From positions 310,001 through 374,000 of the forward strand of contig JAIVLN010000001.1 in assembly GCA_020524245.1 (NCBI GenBank): a DNA stretch of 64,000 bases, given 5' to 3'. Origin of the DNA: Rossellomorea aquimaris (GTDB lineage Bacteria; Bacillota; Bacilli; Bacillales; Fictibacillaceae). Position 1 is the first letter of the stretch; each line of letters begins with the position of its first letter. The notes under the pieces were generated by a model. That model saw only the letters and a list, made by a program, of their open reading frames with translations. It made no database searches and was not told the origin of the DNA. The position numbers and the translations under genes were made by a program. Shown piece after piece: positions 35,661 to 46,191 of the stretch.

Positions 35661-35746
35661 GATCTCTCAGCCTCCTCTTTTTTTGTAGATAATCTTTTTA
35701 ATAAAGCGTTTGATTTCCTATTATAAGTTTTATTGTTGATTTTACA

Positions 35747-35874
35747 CGAAAATTCACGACACTCCTGCGGGAATAGCGAGCCAGGCAAGACCCCGCAGCG
35801 CTGACTTCAAAAGCCAACACATCCTTGCTAGCGAGGAGGCTTGCGGTTCGCCCGCGGAAAGGGAGTGAATTTCG
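35747..35874. repeat. Large imperfect palindrome, Bacillaceae-type intergenic repeat
   Basis: The ends are mutually inverted (CGAAAATTCACGACACTCC against GGGAGTGAATTTCG), with inner arms CTGCGGG and CCCGCGG, and CCCCGCAGCG and GCGAGGAGGCTTGCGG between. It is far more GC-rich than its surroundings. Repeats of this design, with CTGCGGGA and CCCGCGGAAAG ends, are common between genes in Bacillaceae. It fills most of the gap between yrrB and mnmA and holds no gene. Confidence 0.75.
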
Positions 35875-35899
35875 AAGAAATCAACAATCACATAATTAA

Positions 35900-35941
35900 A
35901 AGAAAATGGACCTCGTCAAACGTTCAATTTGAAAAGGTCCA
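35900..35941 (-). terminator. Terminator after mnmA
   Basis: Stem TGGACC / GGTCCA (extended by further A-T pairs) with a long loop, then TTTTCTTTT on the minus strand. Confidence 0.7.
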
Positions 35942-35963
35942 CTGTTGTCATGCATATCAGCGA

Positions 35964-37079
<1,116 letters not shown>

Positions 37080-37091
37080 TCACACCTCCAT

Positions 37092-38234
37092 TCACATAGA
37101 TGTTAAGCGTTTGACGATCTTGACAGTTTCGTTCGCCGCACGCTCGATTTCTTCCATTGTATTCCCATAACCGAAACTGAATCGGATGGCTGATGTCATT
37201 CGTTCATGATCGTCGAACATGGCCGCCAACACATGGGAAGGCTCAATGGATCCAGCTGTACAAGCGGAACCGCTTGAAGCTGCAATCTTTGATAGGTCCA
37301 GGTTAACGAGCATGGACTCCACATTCGTCCCAAGGAAACTGACGTTCAGTACATGCGGCAGAGAATATTCAATGGATCCATTCAGTATATACTCAATACC
37401 CTCTACTTGAAAAATTTCCAGCATACGCTGCTTGAAGGCTTTCAAGTTTTCATGGCGGTCCATCTTCTCTTCCTGGATCAGTTCCACTGCTTTCTTCATT
37501 CCCATGATGCCTGGAACGTTTTCGGTACCCGCTCTCCGTTTTCGCTCTTGTTCGCCTCCGAACGCTCGAGGCTCTAGTCGGACGCCATCGCGTAAATAAA
37601 GGAAGCCATTCCCTTTTGGACCATTGATTTTATGAGAGGAAATCGACATCAGATCAATCCCGAAATGCTTCACATCAATCATGACACTACCATATGCTTG
37701 TACAGCATCGGTATGGAAAAGGACGTCTTTTTCACTCGTGATCGCACCGATTTCTTGAATCGGCTGAAGTGTTCCGACTTCATTGTTGCCGTACATGATG
37801 GTTACGAGGATCGTATCTTCCTTGATCGCCTCTTCCACTTGTTCTGGACGGACTCGACCTGTTTCATCTACTGGGAGATATGTGACTTCGAACCCATTGT
37901 CTTCGAGGTACTCTACAGCGTGTAGGACAGCATGGTGTTCCACTTGAGATGTGATGATATGTTTTCCTTTATCTTGTAGAGCGAGAGCTGCTCCGATAAT
38001 CGCCATGTTGTCCGACTCTGTTCCACCACTTGTAAAAACGATTTCGTTGAAGGTCGCATTGATGCTCGCAGCCATCACTCTTCTTGCTTCGTCCAAAGCT
38101 TGGCGCGTATTCCGACCGAATTGGTGGATACTCGAAGGATTTCCGTATTGTGTTGTAAAATAGGGGACCATTGCTTCCACAACTTCCTCCCTCGTTGGGG
38201 AAGTGGCCGCATGGTCCAAATAAATGGCATTCAT
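37092..38234 (-). CDS. yrvO: Cysteine desulfurase YrvO
   Basis: PLP enzyme that takes sulfur from cysteine as an enzyme-bound persulfide and passes it to MnmA. The class V aminotransferase fold is complete: YLDHAATSP, VFTSGGTESDN, VEHHAVL, FHTDAVQAYG, the PLP lysine in SISSHKINGPKG, and the persulfide cysteine in SSGSACTAG. The desulfurase-mnmA gene pair without iscU or iscA points to tRNA thiolation as its main task, as in B. subtilis. Located directly below cymR. Confidence 0.94.
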   Translation of the reverse strand: MNAIYLDHAATSPTREEVVEAMVPYFTTQYGNPSSIHQFGRNTRQALDEARRVMAASINATFNEIVFTSGGTESDNMAIIGAALALQDKGKHIITSQVEHHAVLHAVEYLEDNGFEVTYLPVDETGRVRPEQVEEAIKEDTILVTIMYGNNEVGTLQPIQEIGAITSEKDVLFHTDAVQAYGSVMIDVKHFGIDLMSISSHKINGPKGNGFLYLRDGVRLEPRAFGGEQERKRRAGTENVPGIMGMKKAVELIQEEKMDRHENLKAFKQRMLEIFQVEGIEYILNGSIEYSLPHVLNVSFLGTNVESMLVNLDLSKIAASSGSACTAGSIEPSHVLAAMFDDHERMTSAIRFSFGYGNTMEEIERAANETVKIVKRLTSM

Positions 38235-38309
38235 GTTATCACCTTATTAATGTAGTAAAGAATACAGTTTTTTGTTTTATCTTCCGTTTCATTTTTAACC
38301 TTCAATAAA

Positions 38310-38729
38310 TTAAATATAAAACATGTACGCTTCTTGGTCATCATCATTACTATAAGAAGCAAGTTCATCCAGCGTTGTGCTGTCTAGCACTTCTTTCACT
38401 GCGTCTCGGATCTTGATCCAAAGATCTCGCTTAGCCGGCTCTTCATCATCGAGGATTTCGACTGGTGTAATCGGTCCTTCGAGGACACGAATGATGTCTC
38501 CTGCCGTTATCTTTTCCGCATCGCGGGTCAAAGTATACCCACCATATGCACCACGAATACTTTTGACAAGTCCAGCATTCCGGAGCGGACCGACTAATTG
38601 CTCGAGGTAATGCTCGGAGAGTCCATGTTCCTTTGCAATCGACTTCAAGGAAATGGGACCTTCACCGTATTTTTTTGCGAGAGCAATCATAATGGTCAAT
38701 CCGTACCGACCTTTTGTTGAAATTTTCAT
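38310..38729 (-). CDS. cymR: CymR, Rrf2-type repressor of cysteine metabolism
   Basis: Rrf2-family regulator of 139 residues. In B. subtilis it acts with CysK to repress sulfur-uptake and cysteine genes, including the yrrT operon, when cysteine is plentiful. The winged helix is MKISTKGRYGLTIMIALAKK, KSIAKEHGLSEHYLEQLVGPLRNAGLV and RGAYGGYTLTRD, a signature of this family. There are no cysteines, so it holds no iron-sulfur cluster, as expected for CymR rather than IscR. GAGGAGG precedes the ATG. It lies 75 bases upstream of yrvO. Confidence 0.94.
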   Translation of the reverse strand: MKISTKGRYGLTIMIALAKKYGEGPISLKSIAKEHGLSEHYLEQLVGPLRNAGLVKSIRGAYGGYTLTRDAEKITAGDIIRVLEGPITPVEILDDEEPAKRDLWIKIRDAVKEVLDSTTLDELASYSNDDDQEAYMFYI

Positions 38730-38809
38730 AGTATCCTCCTCGATTCACTAAGCATCTATCCATTATAGGGGTCTCCCCGTAGAAATGACACGTTCATTTT
38801 AACTATGAC

Positions 38810-38818
38810 ATTATAGCA
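38810..38818 (-). promoter_or_regulatory. Candidate extended -10 promoter of cymR
   Basis: TGCTATAAT on the minus strand is a perfect extended -10 about 80 bases before cymR; no good -35 is seen. A second TATAAT lies nearer to the gene, so the true start is uncertain. Confidence 0.4.
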
Positions 38819-38927
38819 TGAAATGGGTTATTCTTGCATTCATTCCGTTCCTATAGTATCGTTCAAATGAATTATTGAAGCTTATTATAGAAGACGTATA
38901 GAACAGTCCATGAAAGGACGTGAAGCT

Positions 38928-40259
38928 ATGGATTTATTTGATATGTCGATGGATGAATCCCCGAGAGGCAAACCACTTGCTGACCGGATGAGACCGAGAA
39001 AGCTGGATGAATTTATCGGACAAGAACATATCGTTGGGAAAGGGAAGCTACTCCGACGCGCGATTGAAGCGGATCAGCTTTCTGCTATGATTTTCTTCGG
39101 TCCACCTGGGACGGGGAAAACGACACTATCTAAAATCATTGCCAACACAACTTCGGCACACTTTGAACAGATCAATGCTGTTACGTCTGGTGTCGCCGAT
39201 ATACGGAATATCACGACTCAAGCAAAAGAACGTTTGAAGATGGATAATCAGAAAACGCTTCTTTTTATCGATGAAATTCATCGTTTCAATAAAAGTCAGC
39301 AAGATGCGCTTCTTCCCTATGTAGAGGACGGTACAATCATCCTGATTGGTGCCACGACAGAAAGCCCGATGTTCGAAATCAATCGCGCTTTGTTATCCCG
39401 TTCAAGATTGTTCCGTTTCGAACCGCTTACAGACGGCCATATTAAAAAAGTGCTGCAAACCGCCATCCGGGATGAGGAGCGCGGATTCGGTAAACACAAA
39501 ATACAAGCAGATGATCAAGCACTGGATCACCTCGTTGATGTTGCAAACGGAGACGCGAGAACCTCGCTCAACGCATTGGAGCTTGCGGTCTTAACAACGA
39601 ATCCGGATGAGGATGGCATTATTCACATCACGTTGGAAATTGCAGAGGAATCTATCCAACAGCGTGTGTTGCAATACGATAAACAGGGAGACAATCATTA
39701 CGATACGATATCGGCGTTCATTAAAAGTATCCGTGGTTCTGATCCTGATGCGACACTCTACTGGCTGGCTAAAATGATTTACGCAGGTGAAGACCCGAAG
39801 TTCATTGCGCGGCGATTGTACGTCCATGCAGCAGAAGATGTCGGGTTGGCTGATCCGAATGCGCTGTTGGTCGCACAAGCCGCGGCTCAAGCCGTTGATT
39901 TCATCGGCATGCCGGAAGCTCGCATCCCGCTTGCTGAAGCTGCACTTTACCTTGCGACTGCTCCGAAAAGCAATGCGGTCATCACAGGAATTGATCAAGC
40001 GTTGAAGTCCGTCAAAAATGAAAAAGCCGGTCAGGTCCCGACGCACCTGAGGGATGCACACTATAGCGGAGCGGAAGAACTCGGTTCTGGCATCGGGTAT
40101 AAATATCCTCATGATTTCAAAGATGGCTATGTCCCACAACAGTATTTACCGGACCATCTGACGCATAAGACATTCTACAATCCGAGTGAACGGGGTTATG
40201 AAAAAACGGTCTCAAGAAGACTCGACTACTACACCGAACGGAAACAAAAAGGTGAATAA
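38928..40259 (+). CDS. rarA: Replication-associated recombination protein RarA (MgsA)
   Basis: AAA+ ATPase related to clamp-loader subunits that acts at stalled replication forks. Over 443 residues: N-terminal PLADRMRPRKLDEFIGQEHI, Walker A FFGPPGTGKTTLS, Walker B LLFIDEIHRFNKSQQD, sensor 1 ILIGATTESPMFEIN, the arginine region ALLSRSRLFRF, and a C-terminal tetramerisation part with KSIRGSDPDATLYWLAKMI and KTFYNPSERGYE. AAAGGA precedes the ATG; a start six codons earlier overlaps it. It is divergent from cymR, as yrvN is in B. subtilis. Confidence 0.95.
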   Translation: MDLFDMSMDESPRGKPLADRMRPRKLDEFIGQEHIVGKGKLLRRAIEADQLSAMIFFGPPGTGKTTLSKIIANTTSAHFEQINAVTSGVADIRNITTQAKERLKMDNQKTLLFIDEIHRFNKSQQDALLPYVEDGTIILIGATTESPMFEINRALLSRSRLFRFEPLTDGHIKKVLQTAIRDEERGFGKHKIQADDQALDHLVDVANGDARTSLNALELAVLTTNPDEDGIIHITLEIAEESIQQRVLQYDKQGDNHYDTISAFIKSIRGSDPDATLYWLAKMIYAGEDPKFIARRLYVHAAEDVGLADPNALLVAQAAAQAVDFIGMPEARIPLAEAALYLATAPKSNAVITGIDQALKSVKNEKAGQVPTHLRDAHYSGAEELGSGIGYKYPHDFKDGYVPQQYLPDHLTHKTFYNPSERGYEKTVSRRLDYYTERKQKGE

Positions 40260-40285
40260 CCTAGTATTTTAAATATAGTAAACTT

Positions 40286-40315
40286 GTATAGTTTCTCTCT
40301 TTCTTGTCCATGATA
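40286..40315 (+). promoter_or_regulatory. Sigma-G/sigma-F type promoter of the rsfA-like gene
   Basis: GTATA, then 18 bases, then CATGATA fits the forespore sigma-G consensus (GnATR, N18, CATnnTA). It lies 47 bases before the ATG, in keeping with the prespore role of RsfA proteins. Confidence 0.5.
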
Positions 40316-40361
40316 AAGCTAAAAAGCCTAATCAAATGGGATAAAAAAGGAGAGAACCTTT

Positions 40362-41147
40362 ATGACAAATCAACGCCAAGACGCGTGGTCTGAAGAAGAT
40401 GATCTATTATTAGCAGAAACCGTGCTACGACACGTACGTGAAGGCAGCACACAACTACAAGCCTTTGACGAAGTTGGCGATAAGCTCGATCGTACTTCAG
40501 CAGCGGTTGGTTTCCGTTGGAACGCTATCGTTCGTAAAAAGTATGAGCAAGCTTTGAAAATCGCTCGAAGACAAAGGAAAGAGCGTAAGCGTGCCGCTGC
40601 ATCCAATACACCTGCAGCTAAACCACAGAAAGAAGCTGCTTATCAAACTCGTTTTGATGATCCTATGGATTTTGAAAACTATCATCCTCTCTCTGAGCGG
40701 AAGAGTAAATCAGAACAACCATTGGTGGATTCAACACCTGAACCAGTGAGAGAAGAAACAATTGCTGTAAATGCTGAATTTGCACAGGAAGAAGTTCCGA
40801 ATCATACGCCAACCCCTGCTGTGAAGAACCAAAATACAGTCGATCTGAACACTGTCATTGATTTCTTACAAAACTTGAAGTACCAGGATACGGCCTCATC
40901 CTCTGTCAAACAACAGAATGAACGCTTAGAGAAAGAATGCCTTACTCTTCGTCAGCAAAATGAAGAGTACCAAACAGAACTACAAGAGTTGAAAAACAAT
41001 TACGCTTCATTGAAAGATGACTATCAGGCTCTACTTCAGATCATGGATCGTGCAAGAAGAATGGTCCTTCTTCAAGATCAGGAAGAGCTTTCGACTTCTA
41101 AATTCAAGATGGACAAAAACGGAAACCTGGAGAAAGTTGCGAAGTAA
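40362..41147 (+). CDS. rsfA: RsfA-family prespore transcriptional regulator
   Basis: A 261-residue regulator of the RsfA/YlbO type. The N-terminal Myb/SANT-like DNA-binding domain is WSEEDDLLLAETVLRHVREG, QAFDEVGDKLDRTSAAVGFRWNAIVR, followed by a basic segment (RRQRKERKRAAA), an unstructured linker, and a C-terminal coiled coil over about residues 175-230 (KQQNERLEKECLTLRQQNEEYQ) likely for dimerisation. RsfA in B. subtilis adjusts forespore sigma-F genes; several paralogs exist in spore formers, so the exact ortholog is uncertain. GGAGAG precedes the ATG and a candidate sigma-G promoter lies upstream. Confidence 0.85.
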   Translation: MTNQRQDAWSEEDDLLLAETVLRHVREGSTQLQAFDEVGDKLDRTSAAVGFRWNAIVRKKYEQALKIARRQRKERKRAAASNTPAAKPQKEAAYQTRFDDPMDFENYHPLSERKSKSEQPLVDSTPEPVREETIAVNAEFAQEEVPNHTPTPAVKNQNTVDLNTVIDFLQNLKYQDTASSSVKQQNERLEKECLTLRQQNEEYQTELQELKNNYASLKDDYQALLQIMDRARRMVLLQDQEELSTSKFKMDKNGNLEKVAK

Positions 41148-41152
41148 GATAC

Positions 41153-41184
41153 AAAACCACCGCCTATAAGACGGTGGTTTTTTA
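41153..41184. terminator. Bidirectional terminator between rsfA and tcdA
   Basis: Perfect 10-bp stem (AAAACCACCG / CGGTGGTTTT) with T runs on both strands, shared by the two convergent genes. Confidence 0.9.
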
Positions 41185-41186
41185 CA

Positions 41187-41954
41187 TTATCGGATTCGGT
41201 TGATCGTTATATCATTCTTTTCAATGATTTTATTGATGACATGTCCAGCCATGATCAAGCCGGATACAGAAGGAACGAATGCGTTGGAAGATGGTGGCAT
41301 TTTCGCCTTTCGGATCTTCGCATTCTCATCCGGAACAATTTCTTTACGGACTTCTTCTCGAATTTGGATCGGCTTCTCATCTGAAAAGACGACATTGATC
41401 CCTTTGTTGATGCCCTCTTTACGAAGTCTCGTACGGATGACTTTGGCAATCGGGTCATAGCTCGTTTTTGAAATATCCTCAATTCTTAAACGGGTAGGAT
41501 CCATTTTGTTCGCTACCCCCATACTCGAGATCATCGGAATCTCTCTTCTCAGACACTCTTTCATCAAGTGGATTTTGTATTCGATCGTATCAGAAGCATC
41601 GACCACGAAGTCCAAAGGATAACTGAAAAATTGTTCGTACGTCTCTTCCGTATAGAACATTTTCAATGCTTCCACTTTGCAATCTGGATTGATGTCTTTA
41701 ATCCTTTCTTTCATCAAGTCGACCTTCGGTTGTCCAACGGTGGATACCAATGCATGGATTTGACGGTTGACGTTCGTAATATCGACATCATCTTTATCCA
41801 CCAGGATCAATGTCCCGACACCTGAGCGTGCCAACGCTTCAGCTGCAAAAGATCCCACACCGCCGATTCCTAAAACGGCTACTGTTGCTCCCTTTAATAC
41901 CTCGATTCCTTCTTTACCTATCGCTAATTCATTTCTCGAGAATTGATGTAACAT
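41187..41954 (-). CDS. tcdA: tRNA threonylcarbamoyladenosine dehydratase TcdA
   Basis: E1-like ThiF-fold enzyme that dehydrates t6A37 of tRNA to the cyclic form ct6A. It is 255 residues: the ATP site is VAVLGIGGVGSFAAEALARSG, then LVDKDDVDITNVNRQIHALVSTVGQPK, and DASDTIEYKIHLMKECLRR. Consistent with TcdA it ends in a hydrophobic segment (LIMAGHVINKIIE). GGAAGGAG precedes the ATG. In B. subtilis (yrvM) it also lies next to aspS and the 6S RNA gene. Confidence 0.93.
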   Translation of the reverse strand: MLHQFSRNELAIGKEGIEVLKGATVAVLGIGGVGSFAAEALARSGVGTLILVDKDDVDITNVNRQIHALVSTVGQPKVDLMKERIKDINPDCKVEALKMFYTEETYEQFFSYPLDFVVDASDTIEYKIHLMKECLRREIPMISSMGVANKMDPTRLRIEDISKTSYDPIAKVIRTRLRKEGINKGINVVFSDEKPIQIREEVRKEIVPDENAKIRKAKMPPSSNAFVPSVSGLIMAGHVINKIIEKNDITINRIR

Positions 41955-42039
41955 CTATATACTCCTTCCGTGCTCTTGTTGCAAACCAATTTCCATAATA
42001 GCATATATGAAAAAGAAGATTGAATGCAACTTGAACATA

Positions 42040-42067
42040 AGAAAAACAACCAGGTTTCCCTGATTGT
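42040..42067 (-). terminator. Terminator of 6S RNA
   Basis: Stem ACAATCAGG / CCTGGTTGT (one G-T pair) with a 4-base loop, then TTTTTC on the minus strand, 18 bases after the closing stem of the RNA. Confidence 0.85.
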
Positions 42068-42084
42068 CTTTGTGTAGTTCATGG

Positions 42085-42272
42085 AAAGAGTCCCATATGT
42101 GCCGTCCTCTTGTTCCTCAGTGTTGAACCTGCCTGTAAAACGTGGGTGCCTTGTTATCATCATTATGCGTCCTTTCATAGAAGGCTTGCACGCCGATCAT
42201 AAACTCAGACTCCCATATTGAATGTGTTGGCTCAAACGTTCGGCAGAAACGTACACCTCAGGACTCTTTGAT
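42085..42272 (-). ncRNA. bsrA: 6S RNA (6S-1, BsrA type)
   Basis: 6S RNA imitates an open promoter and binds RNA polymerase with sigma-A. The ends of this segment form a perfect closing stem, AAAGAGTCC at the 5' end and GGACTCTTT at the 3' end, extended by GTG/CAC and CGT/ACG pairs past small bulges, giving a rod of about 190 bases, the size of B. subtilis 6S-1. A sigma-A promoter lies upstream and a terminator downstream, and there is no open reading frame of note. The B. subtilis gene bsrA is between yrvM and aspS, exactly as here. Recognised from structure and place rather than from sequence alignment. Confidence 0.82.
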
Positions 42273-42283
42273 ATTGTAGTTAT

Positions 42284-42312
42284 AGAATAGCATAAGGTTT
42301 TTGAGTTTTCAA
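42284..42312 (-). promoter_or_regulatory. Promoter of 6S RNA
   Basis: TTGAAA and TATTCT on the minus strand are 17 bases apart and end about 12 bases before the RNA closing stem. Confidence 0.65.
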
Positions 42313-42510
42313 TCTCTTTGTCAGTGTATTCTCAAAAATCAGACTTCTATACCAAGTTGTGTAATGAACCTGAAATAGACCTTGACACTATTGGCTGGAC
42401 GGAAACTTAAGTGCCGCAACTGTTCAGAATTTTAAACCTGATTTTAGATGATATGGTCGAATCGTGACTAAAGTAAGAAAAACTTGGAGGGAATTAACCG
42501 GACCACTTGT

Positions 42511-42660
42511 TTATGAATGCATCATTTTTGGATTTCTCCTTTTTCGTGCCCTCATAAACGCTCCATGAGTGCATCATTTAGGATTTCTGCTTTTTCGTGC
42601 ACACATGCGTCCCTCATTTTCCGTTTTTCTCATTTTCGAGGACGTTAGAACACTCTTCTT
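42511..42660. repeat. Diverged copy of the 52-bp repeat family
   Basis: GCATCATTT and TTTTTCGTGC segments recur with a step of 52 bases (42519 and 42571). They are followed by CCCTCATTTTCCGTTTTTCTC and ATTTTCGAGGA, nearly identical to the unit near yrvJ. The remaining sequence between here and 6S RNA (42313-42510) shows nothing else I can identify. Confidence 0.65.
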
Positions 42661-42693
42661 CGTCCAAAAGTACGAGTACTCTTTAAACCTTAT

Positions 42694-42725
42694 TAAAAAA
42701 ACCGCCCTTCACAAGGAAGGGCGGT
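42694..42725 (-). terminator. Terminator of hisS-aspS
   Basis: Perfect 10-bp stem (ACCGCCCTTC / GAAGGGCGGT) with a 5-base loop and seven T on the minus strand. Confidence 0.92.
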
Positions 42726-42733
42726 CTCCACTC

Positions 42734-44518
42734 TTAAGATTCGTTCGTTACTTTATCCTTTTTCACATCCAAATGTAGATCATCCAATTGTTGTGAGCTG
42801 ACTCCACTTGGTGCATTCGTCAATAGGCAGCTGGCGCTCGCTGTTTTCGGGAATGCAATCGTATCACGAAGGTTCGAACGACCCGCAATCAACATAACGA
42901 GACGGTCTAAACCAAGTGCAATACCACCATGCGGAGGTGTTCCATATTCGAATGCATCCATCAAGAAACCGAAGTCTTCATGCGCCTGTTCAAGTGTAAA
43001 CCCGAGAGCCTTGAACATGCGTTCCTGGATATCTTTTTGATAGATACGTTGCGATCCTCCACCTATTTCATAACCGTTCAAGACGAGGTCATACGCTTGA
43101 GCACGGACATTGACTGGATCCGTCTCCAGCTTATCCAAATCTTCTCTCTTCGGCATTGTAAATGGATGGTGCGCTGCTACGTAACGGTTCGCATCTTCAT
43201 CAAACTCAAGCAATGGGAAGTCAACGACCCAAAGGAAATTGAACTTTTCTTTGTCGATAAGTTCGAGCTCTTTCCCAAGCTTCAGACGCAATGCTCCGAG
43301 GCTTTCTGCAACCACTTTCGGTTTGTCTGCCACAAACAAGAGCAAGTCGCCGACTTTTGCTCCGAACGCTTCCATCAACTGTTTCTGCTTATCTTCATCA
43401 AAGAACTTCGAAATTGGTCCTTTAAGGCCTTCTGCTTCAACTTTCATCCAAGCAAGACCCTTCGCTCCGTATACTTTTACAAACTCAGTTAGTTGATCGA
43501 TATCCTTACGAGAGTATTGATCTGCTTTCCCGCTTACATTGATCCCCTTCACGAGTCCACCTGATTCCACAGTAGAAGCGAATACTTTGAAGTCTGAGTC
43601 CTTTACGAGGTCCGAAACATTGACGAGTTCCATTCCGAAACGCGTATCCGGCTTATCAGATCCGTAACGGTCTATCGCCTCCGCGTAAGTCATACGTGGA
43701 ATCGGCGTTTGAATCGTTACACCTTTCGTCTCTTGTAAAACTTGTGTCATCATTTTTTCCGTCATTTCAAACAGCTCTTCTTGATCCATGAACGAAGTCT
43801 CGATATCGACTTGTGTGAATTCCGGTTGACGGTCTGCACGAAGGTCTTCGTCACGGAAGCAACGAACAATTTGATAATACCGCTCAAAACCCGAAACCAT
43901 CAGTAACTGCTTGAAAATTTGTGGAGATTGCGGCAATGCGTAAAATTGACCAGGATGCACTCGACTTGGTACCAGATAGTCACGTGCGCCTTCTGGAGTA
44001 CTCTTCGTCAACATTGGCGTCTCCATCTCAAGAAATTCATACCCCTCGAGGAAGTCACGGATTTGCTTCGTTACCTTGCTTCGCATTTTCAGCGTTTCTT
44101 GCATGATCGGACGGCGAAGGTCCATATAGCGATATTTCAATCGGATGTCCTCATTGATCTCTTCTTTATCCGAAATGGTAAAAGGAGGTGTTTTCGCTGC
44201 GTTGATGATTTCAACCTGCTCAGCCTTGATTTCAATGTGACCCGTAGTCATTTTTTCATTAACGGTTCCCGCATCTCGCGCGACAACTGTTCCTTTAATG
44301 TCCATCACATATTCGTTACGCACTTTATCTGCAATTTCAGCCGCTTCCTTAGAAATTTCCGGGTTCACGACGACCTGGACGATTCCGGAACGGTCTCTTA
44401 AATCGATAAAAATAAGTCCTCCCAAGTCTCTACGCTTCTGAACCCAACCTTTCAGTTGCACTGTAGAACCGATATCTTCTTTTGTAATTTTGCCGCATTG
44501 ATGTGTTCTTCCACTCAT
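42734..44518 (-). CDS. aspS: Aspartyl-tRNA synthetase
   Basis: Class IIb synthetase for tRNA-Asp, 594 residues. An N-terminal OB-fold reads [23 protein letters not shown]; motif 2 is [22 protein letters not shown], motif 3 is [16 protein letters not shown], and a bacterial GAD insertion lies at about 300-410. Full length for a bacterial enzyme. It overlaps hisS by four bases (ATGA), with GGAGGAG before the ATG, so both depend on the hisS T-box. Whether it also charges tRNA-Asn cannot be told from sequence by eye. Confidence 0.97.
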   Translation of the reverse strand: MSGRTHQCGKITKEDIGSTVQLKGWVQKRRDLGGLIFIDLRDRSGIVQVVVNPEISKEAAEIADKVRNEYVMDIKGTVVARDAGTVNEKMTTGHIEIKAEQVEIINAAKTPPFTISDKEEINEDIRLKYRYMDLRRPIMQETLKMRSKVTKQIRDFLEGYEFLEMETPMLTKSTPEGARDYLVPSRVHPGQFYALPQSPQIFKQLLMVSGFERYYQIVRCFRDEDLRADRQPEFTQVDIETSFMDQEELFEMTEKMMTQVLQETKGVTIQTPIPRMTYAEAIDRYGSDKPDTRFGMELVNVSDLVKDSDFKVFASTVESGGLVKGINVSGKADQYSRKDIDQLTEFVKVYGAKGLAWMKVEAEGLKGPISKFFDEDKQKQLMEAFGAKVGDLLLFVADKPKVVAESLGALRLKLGKELELIDKEKFNFLWVVDFPLLEFDEDANRYVAAHHPFTMPKREDLDKLETDPVNVRAQAYDLVLNGYEIGGGSQRIYQKDIQERMFKALGFTLEQAHEDFGFLMDAFEYGTPPHGGIALGLDRLVMLIAGRSNLRDTIAFPKTASASCLLTNAPSGVSSQQLDDLHLDVKKDKVTNES

Positions 44519-45801
44519 GATTGTGCTCCTCCTTCTAGCTGTTTCAAGATATAGTCTTTTGCTTCACTAATGGAGACTTCTACTTGTTCCCCTGTACTCA
44601 TATCCTTGATGTTGATTACCTCTTTATCAAGTTCATCTTCTCCAAGCACGAGCACGTATTTTGCATTCAAACGATCTGCCGCTTTAAACTGGGCTTTCAT
44701 CTTCTTATCCTGGAAATCACGGTCTGCCGTGAGACCCGTACGACGTAAATCGTTCAAGATGGACATGCTTCGTTTTTTCGGTCTGTCACCTAACGAAACG
44801 ATATAACAATCGACCCCTTTATCAACTGGGAGATCTATTTGTTCTGCTTCAAGGGCTACAAGGAAACGCTCCAGACTCATCGCAAATCCGATGCCAGGTG
44901 TTTCGGGACCGCCAATTTCTTCGACCAGTCCATTGTAACGACCGCCACCGCTTAATGTCGTAATCGCTCCAAACCCAGGAGCTTCGCTCATGATTTCGAA
45001 TGCCGTGTGATTGTAGTAATCCAATCCTCTAACGAGAGTAGGGTCCACAACGTATGGGACATCCAGTTCCTCTAGATAGGCTTTCACCTGTTCAAAGTAC
45101 TCTCTAGAAGATTCGTTCAAGTAGTCTAAAATGGACGGTGCTGATTCCATTTTCGGGTGATTACGATCTTTCTTACAATCGAGAATTCGGAGTGGATTCG
45201 TATCGATCCGACTCTGACAATCTTCACAAAGTTCGTTAATGACCGGCTTGAAGTGTGAAACAAGCGCTTCTCGGTGTGCGATTCGGCTATCCGTATCACC
45301 AAGCGAATTGATGATCAGCTTCAAGTGTTTCAATCCGAGCTCCTGATAAAGCTCCATCGCAAGTGCCATCACCTCTGCATCAATCGCAGGGTCGTTACTT
45401 CCGAGTGCTTCAATCCCAAACTGTACGAATTGTCGCGTACGTCCTTTTTGTGGACGCTCATAACGGAACATCGGTCCAATGTAATAGAGCTTCGTCGGCT
45501 GTTGTGGATCACCGAACATTTTATTTTGAACGAAAGATCGGACGACTGACGCCGTTCCCTCTGGTCGAAGGGTCAAGCTGCGGTCCCCACGATCTTTGAA
45601 TGTGTACATTTCCTTTTGCACGATATCCGTTGTATCACCGACACCCCGTTGAAAAAGTTCGGTATACTCAAAAATCGGTGTGCGAATTTCGTGGTAATTA
45701 TATTTACGACAAAGCTCTTTCGCTTTTTCTTCGATTAACTGCCATTTCTCAACTTCCCCCGGTAAAATATCCTGGGTTCCTCTAGGAATTTGAAAGCTCA
45801 T
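44515..45801 (-). CDS. hisS: Histidyl-tRNA synthetase
   Basis: Class IIa synthetase of 428 residues. Motif 1 ends with [22 protein letters not shown], motif 2 is [21 protein letters not shown], the histidine-specific segments [14 protein letters not shown] and SGGGRYNGL are present, motif 3 is [12 protein letters not shown], and a C-terminal anticodon-binding domain follows. GAGGAGTG precedes the ATG. It opens the hisS-aspS operon and is preceded by a T-box leader. Confidence 0.97.
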   Translation of the reverse strand: MSFQIPRGTQDILPGEVEKWQLIEEKAKELCRKYNYHEIRTPIFEYTELFQRGVGDTTDIVQKEMYTFKDRGDRSLTLRPEGTASVVRSFVQNKMFGDPQQPTKLYYIGPMFRYERPQKGRTRQFVQFGIEALGSNDPAIDAEVMALAMELYQELGLKHLKLIINSLGDTDSRIAHREALVSHFKPVINELCEDCQSRIDTNPLRILDCKKDRNHPKMESAPSILDYLNESSREYFEQVKAYLEELDVPYVVDPTLVRGLDYYNHTAFEIMSEAPGFGAITTLSGGGRYNGLVEEIGGPETPGIGFAMSLERFLVALEAEQIDLPVDKGVDCYIVSLGDRPKKRSMSILNDLRRTGLTADRDFQDKKMKAQFKAADRLNAKYVLVLGEDELDKEVINIKDMSTGEQVEVSISEAKDYILKQLEGGAQS

Positions 45802-45886
45802 TCCAGTTCACTCCTCTTTATTCATTAAGTTTCATTTCAGATCAACGCTTTAGTTATTGAACGATTTCAATGAAATCAAAAACCAA

Positions 45887-46185
45887 TAAAAAAACTCCCA
45901 TCCCTTCCTATTCCTTTTGTTAAAGAAATAAAGAAGGGACGAGAGTTTATTCCCGTGGTGCCACCCTAGTTGAAGTCCAGTATCATCTGAACCTCCACTC
46001 TAGCTGCAGTTAACGCCTGCAAGACGTTTAATCCCTACTGCTCACGGTTCGGGATAAAACCTCCAGAGTGTCTTTCGTCCAGCCTCCCTGTAGAAATGCT
46101 TTCAGCCTATGGCATTTCCTCTCTCGACAGGAGTTACTGAAGTACTTTTCTCCATCAACGGTTTTCGTTCGTTTCATTTGAATTG
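45887..46185 (-). promoter_or_regulatory. T-box riboswitch of hisS-aspS
   Basis: AGGGTGGCACCACG (45954-45967, minus strand) is a T-box that differs from the usual form at the CCGCG end. It is followed by the terminator stem AAACTCTCGTCCCTT / AAGGGATGGGAGTTT and a run of T. The 5' part contains TCGAGAGAGG and long stem-loops like stem I. A CAC at 46068-46070 is a possible histidine specifier, though not certain. A consensus promoter stands directly upstream. Confidence 0.92.
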
Positions 46186-46191
46186 ATTACT

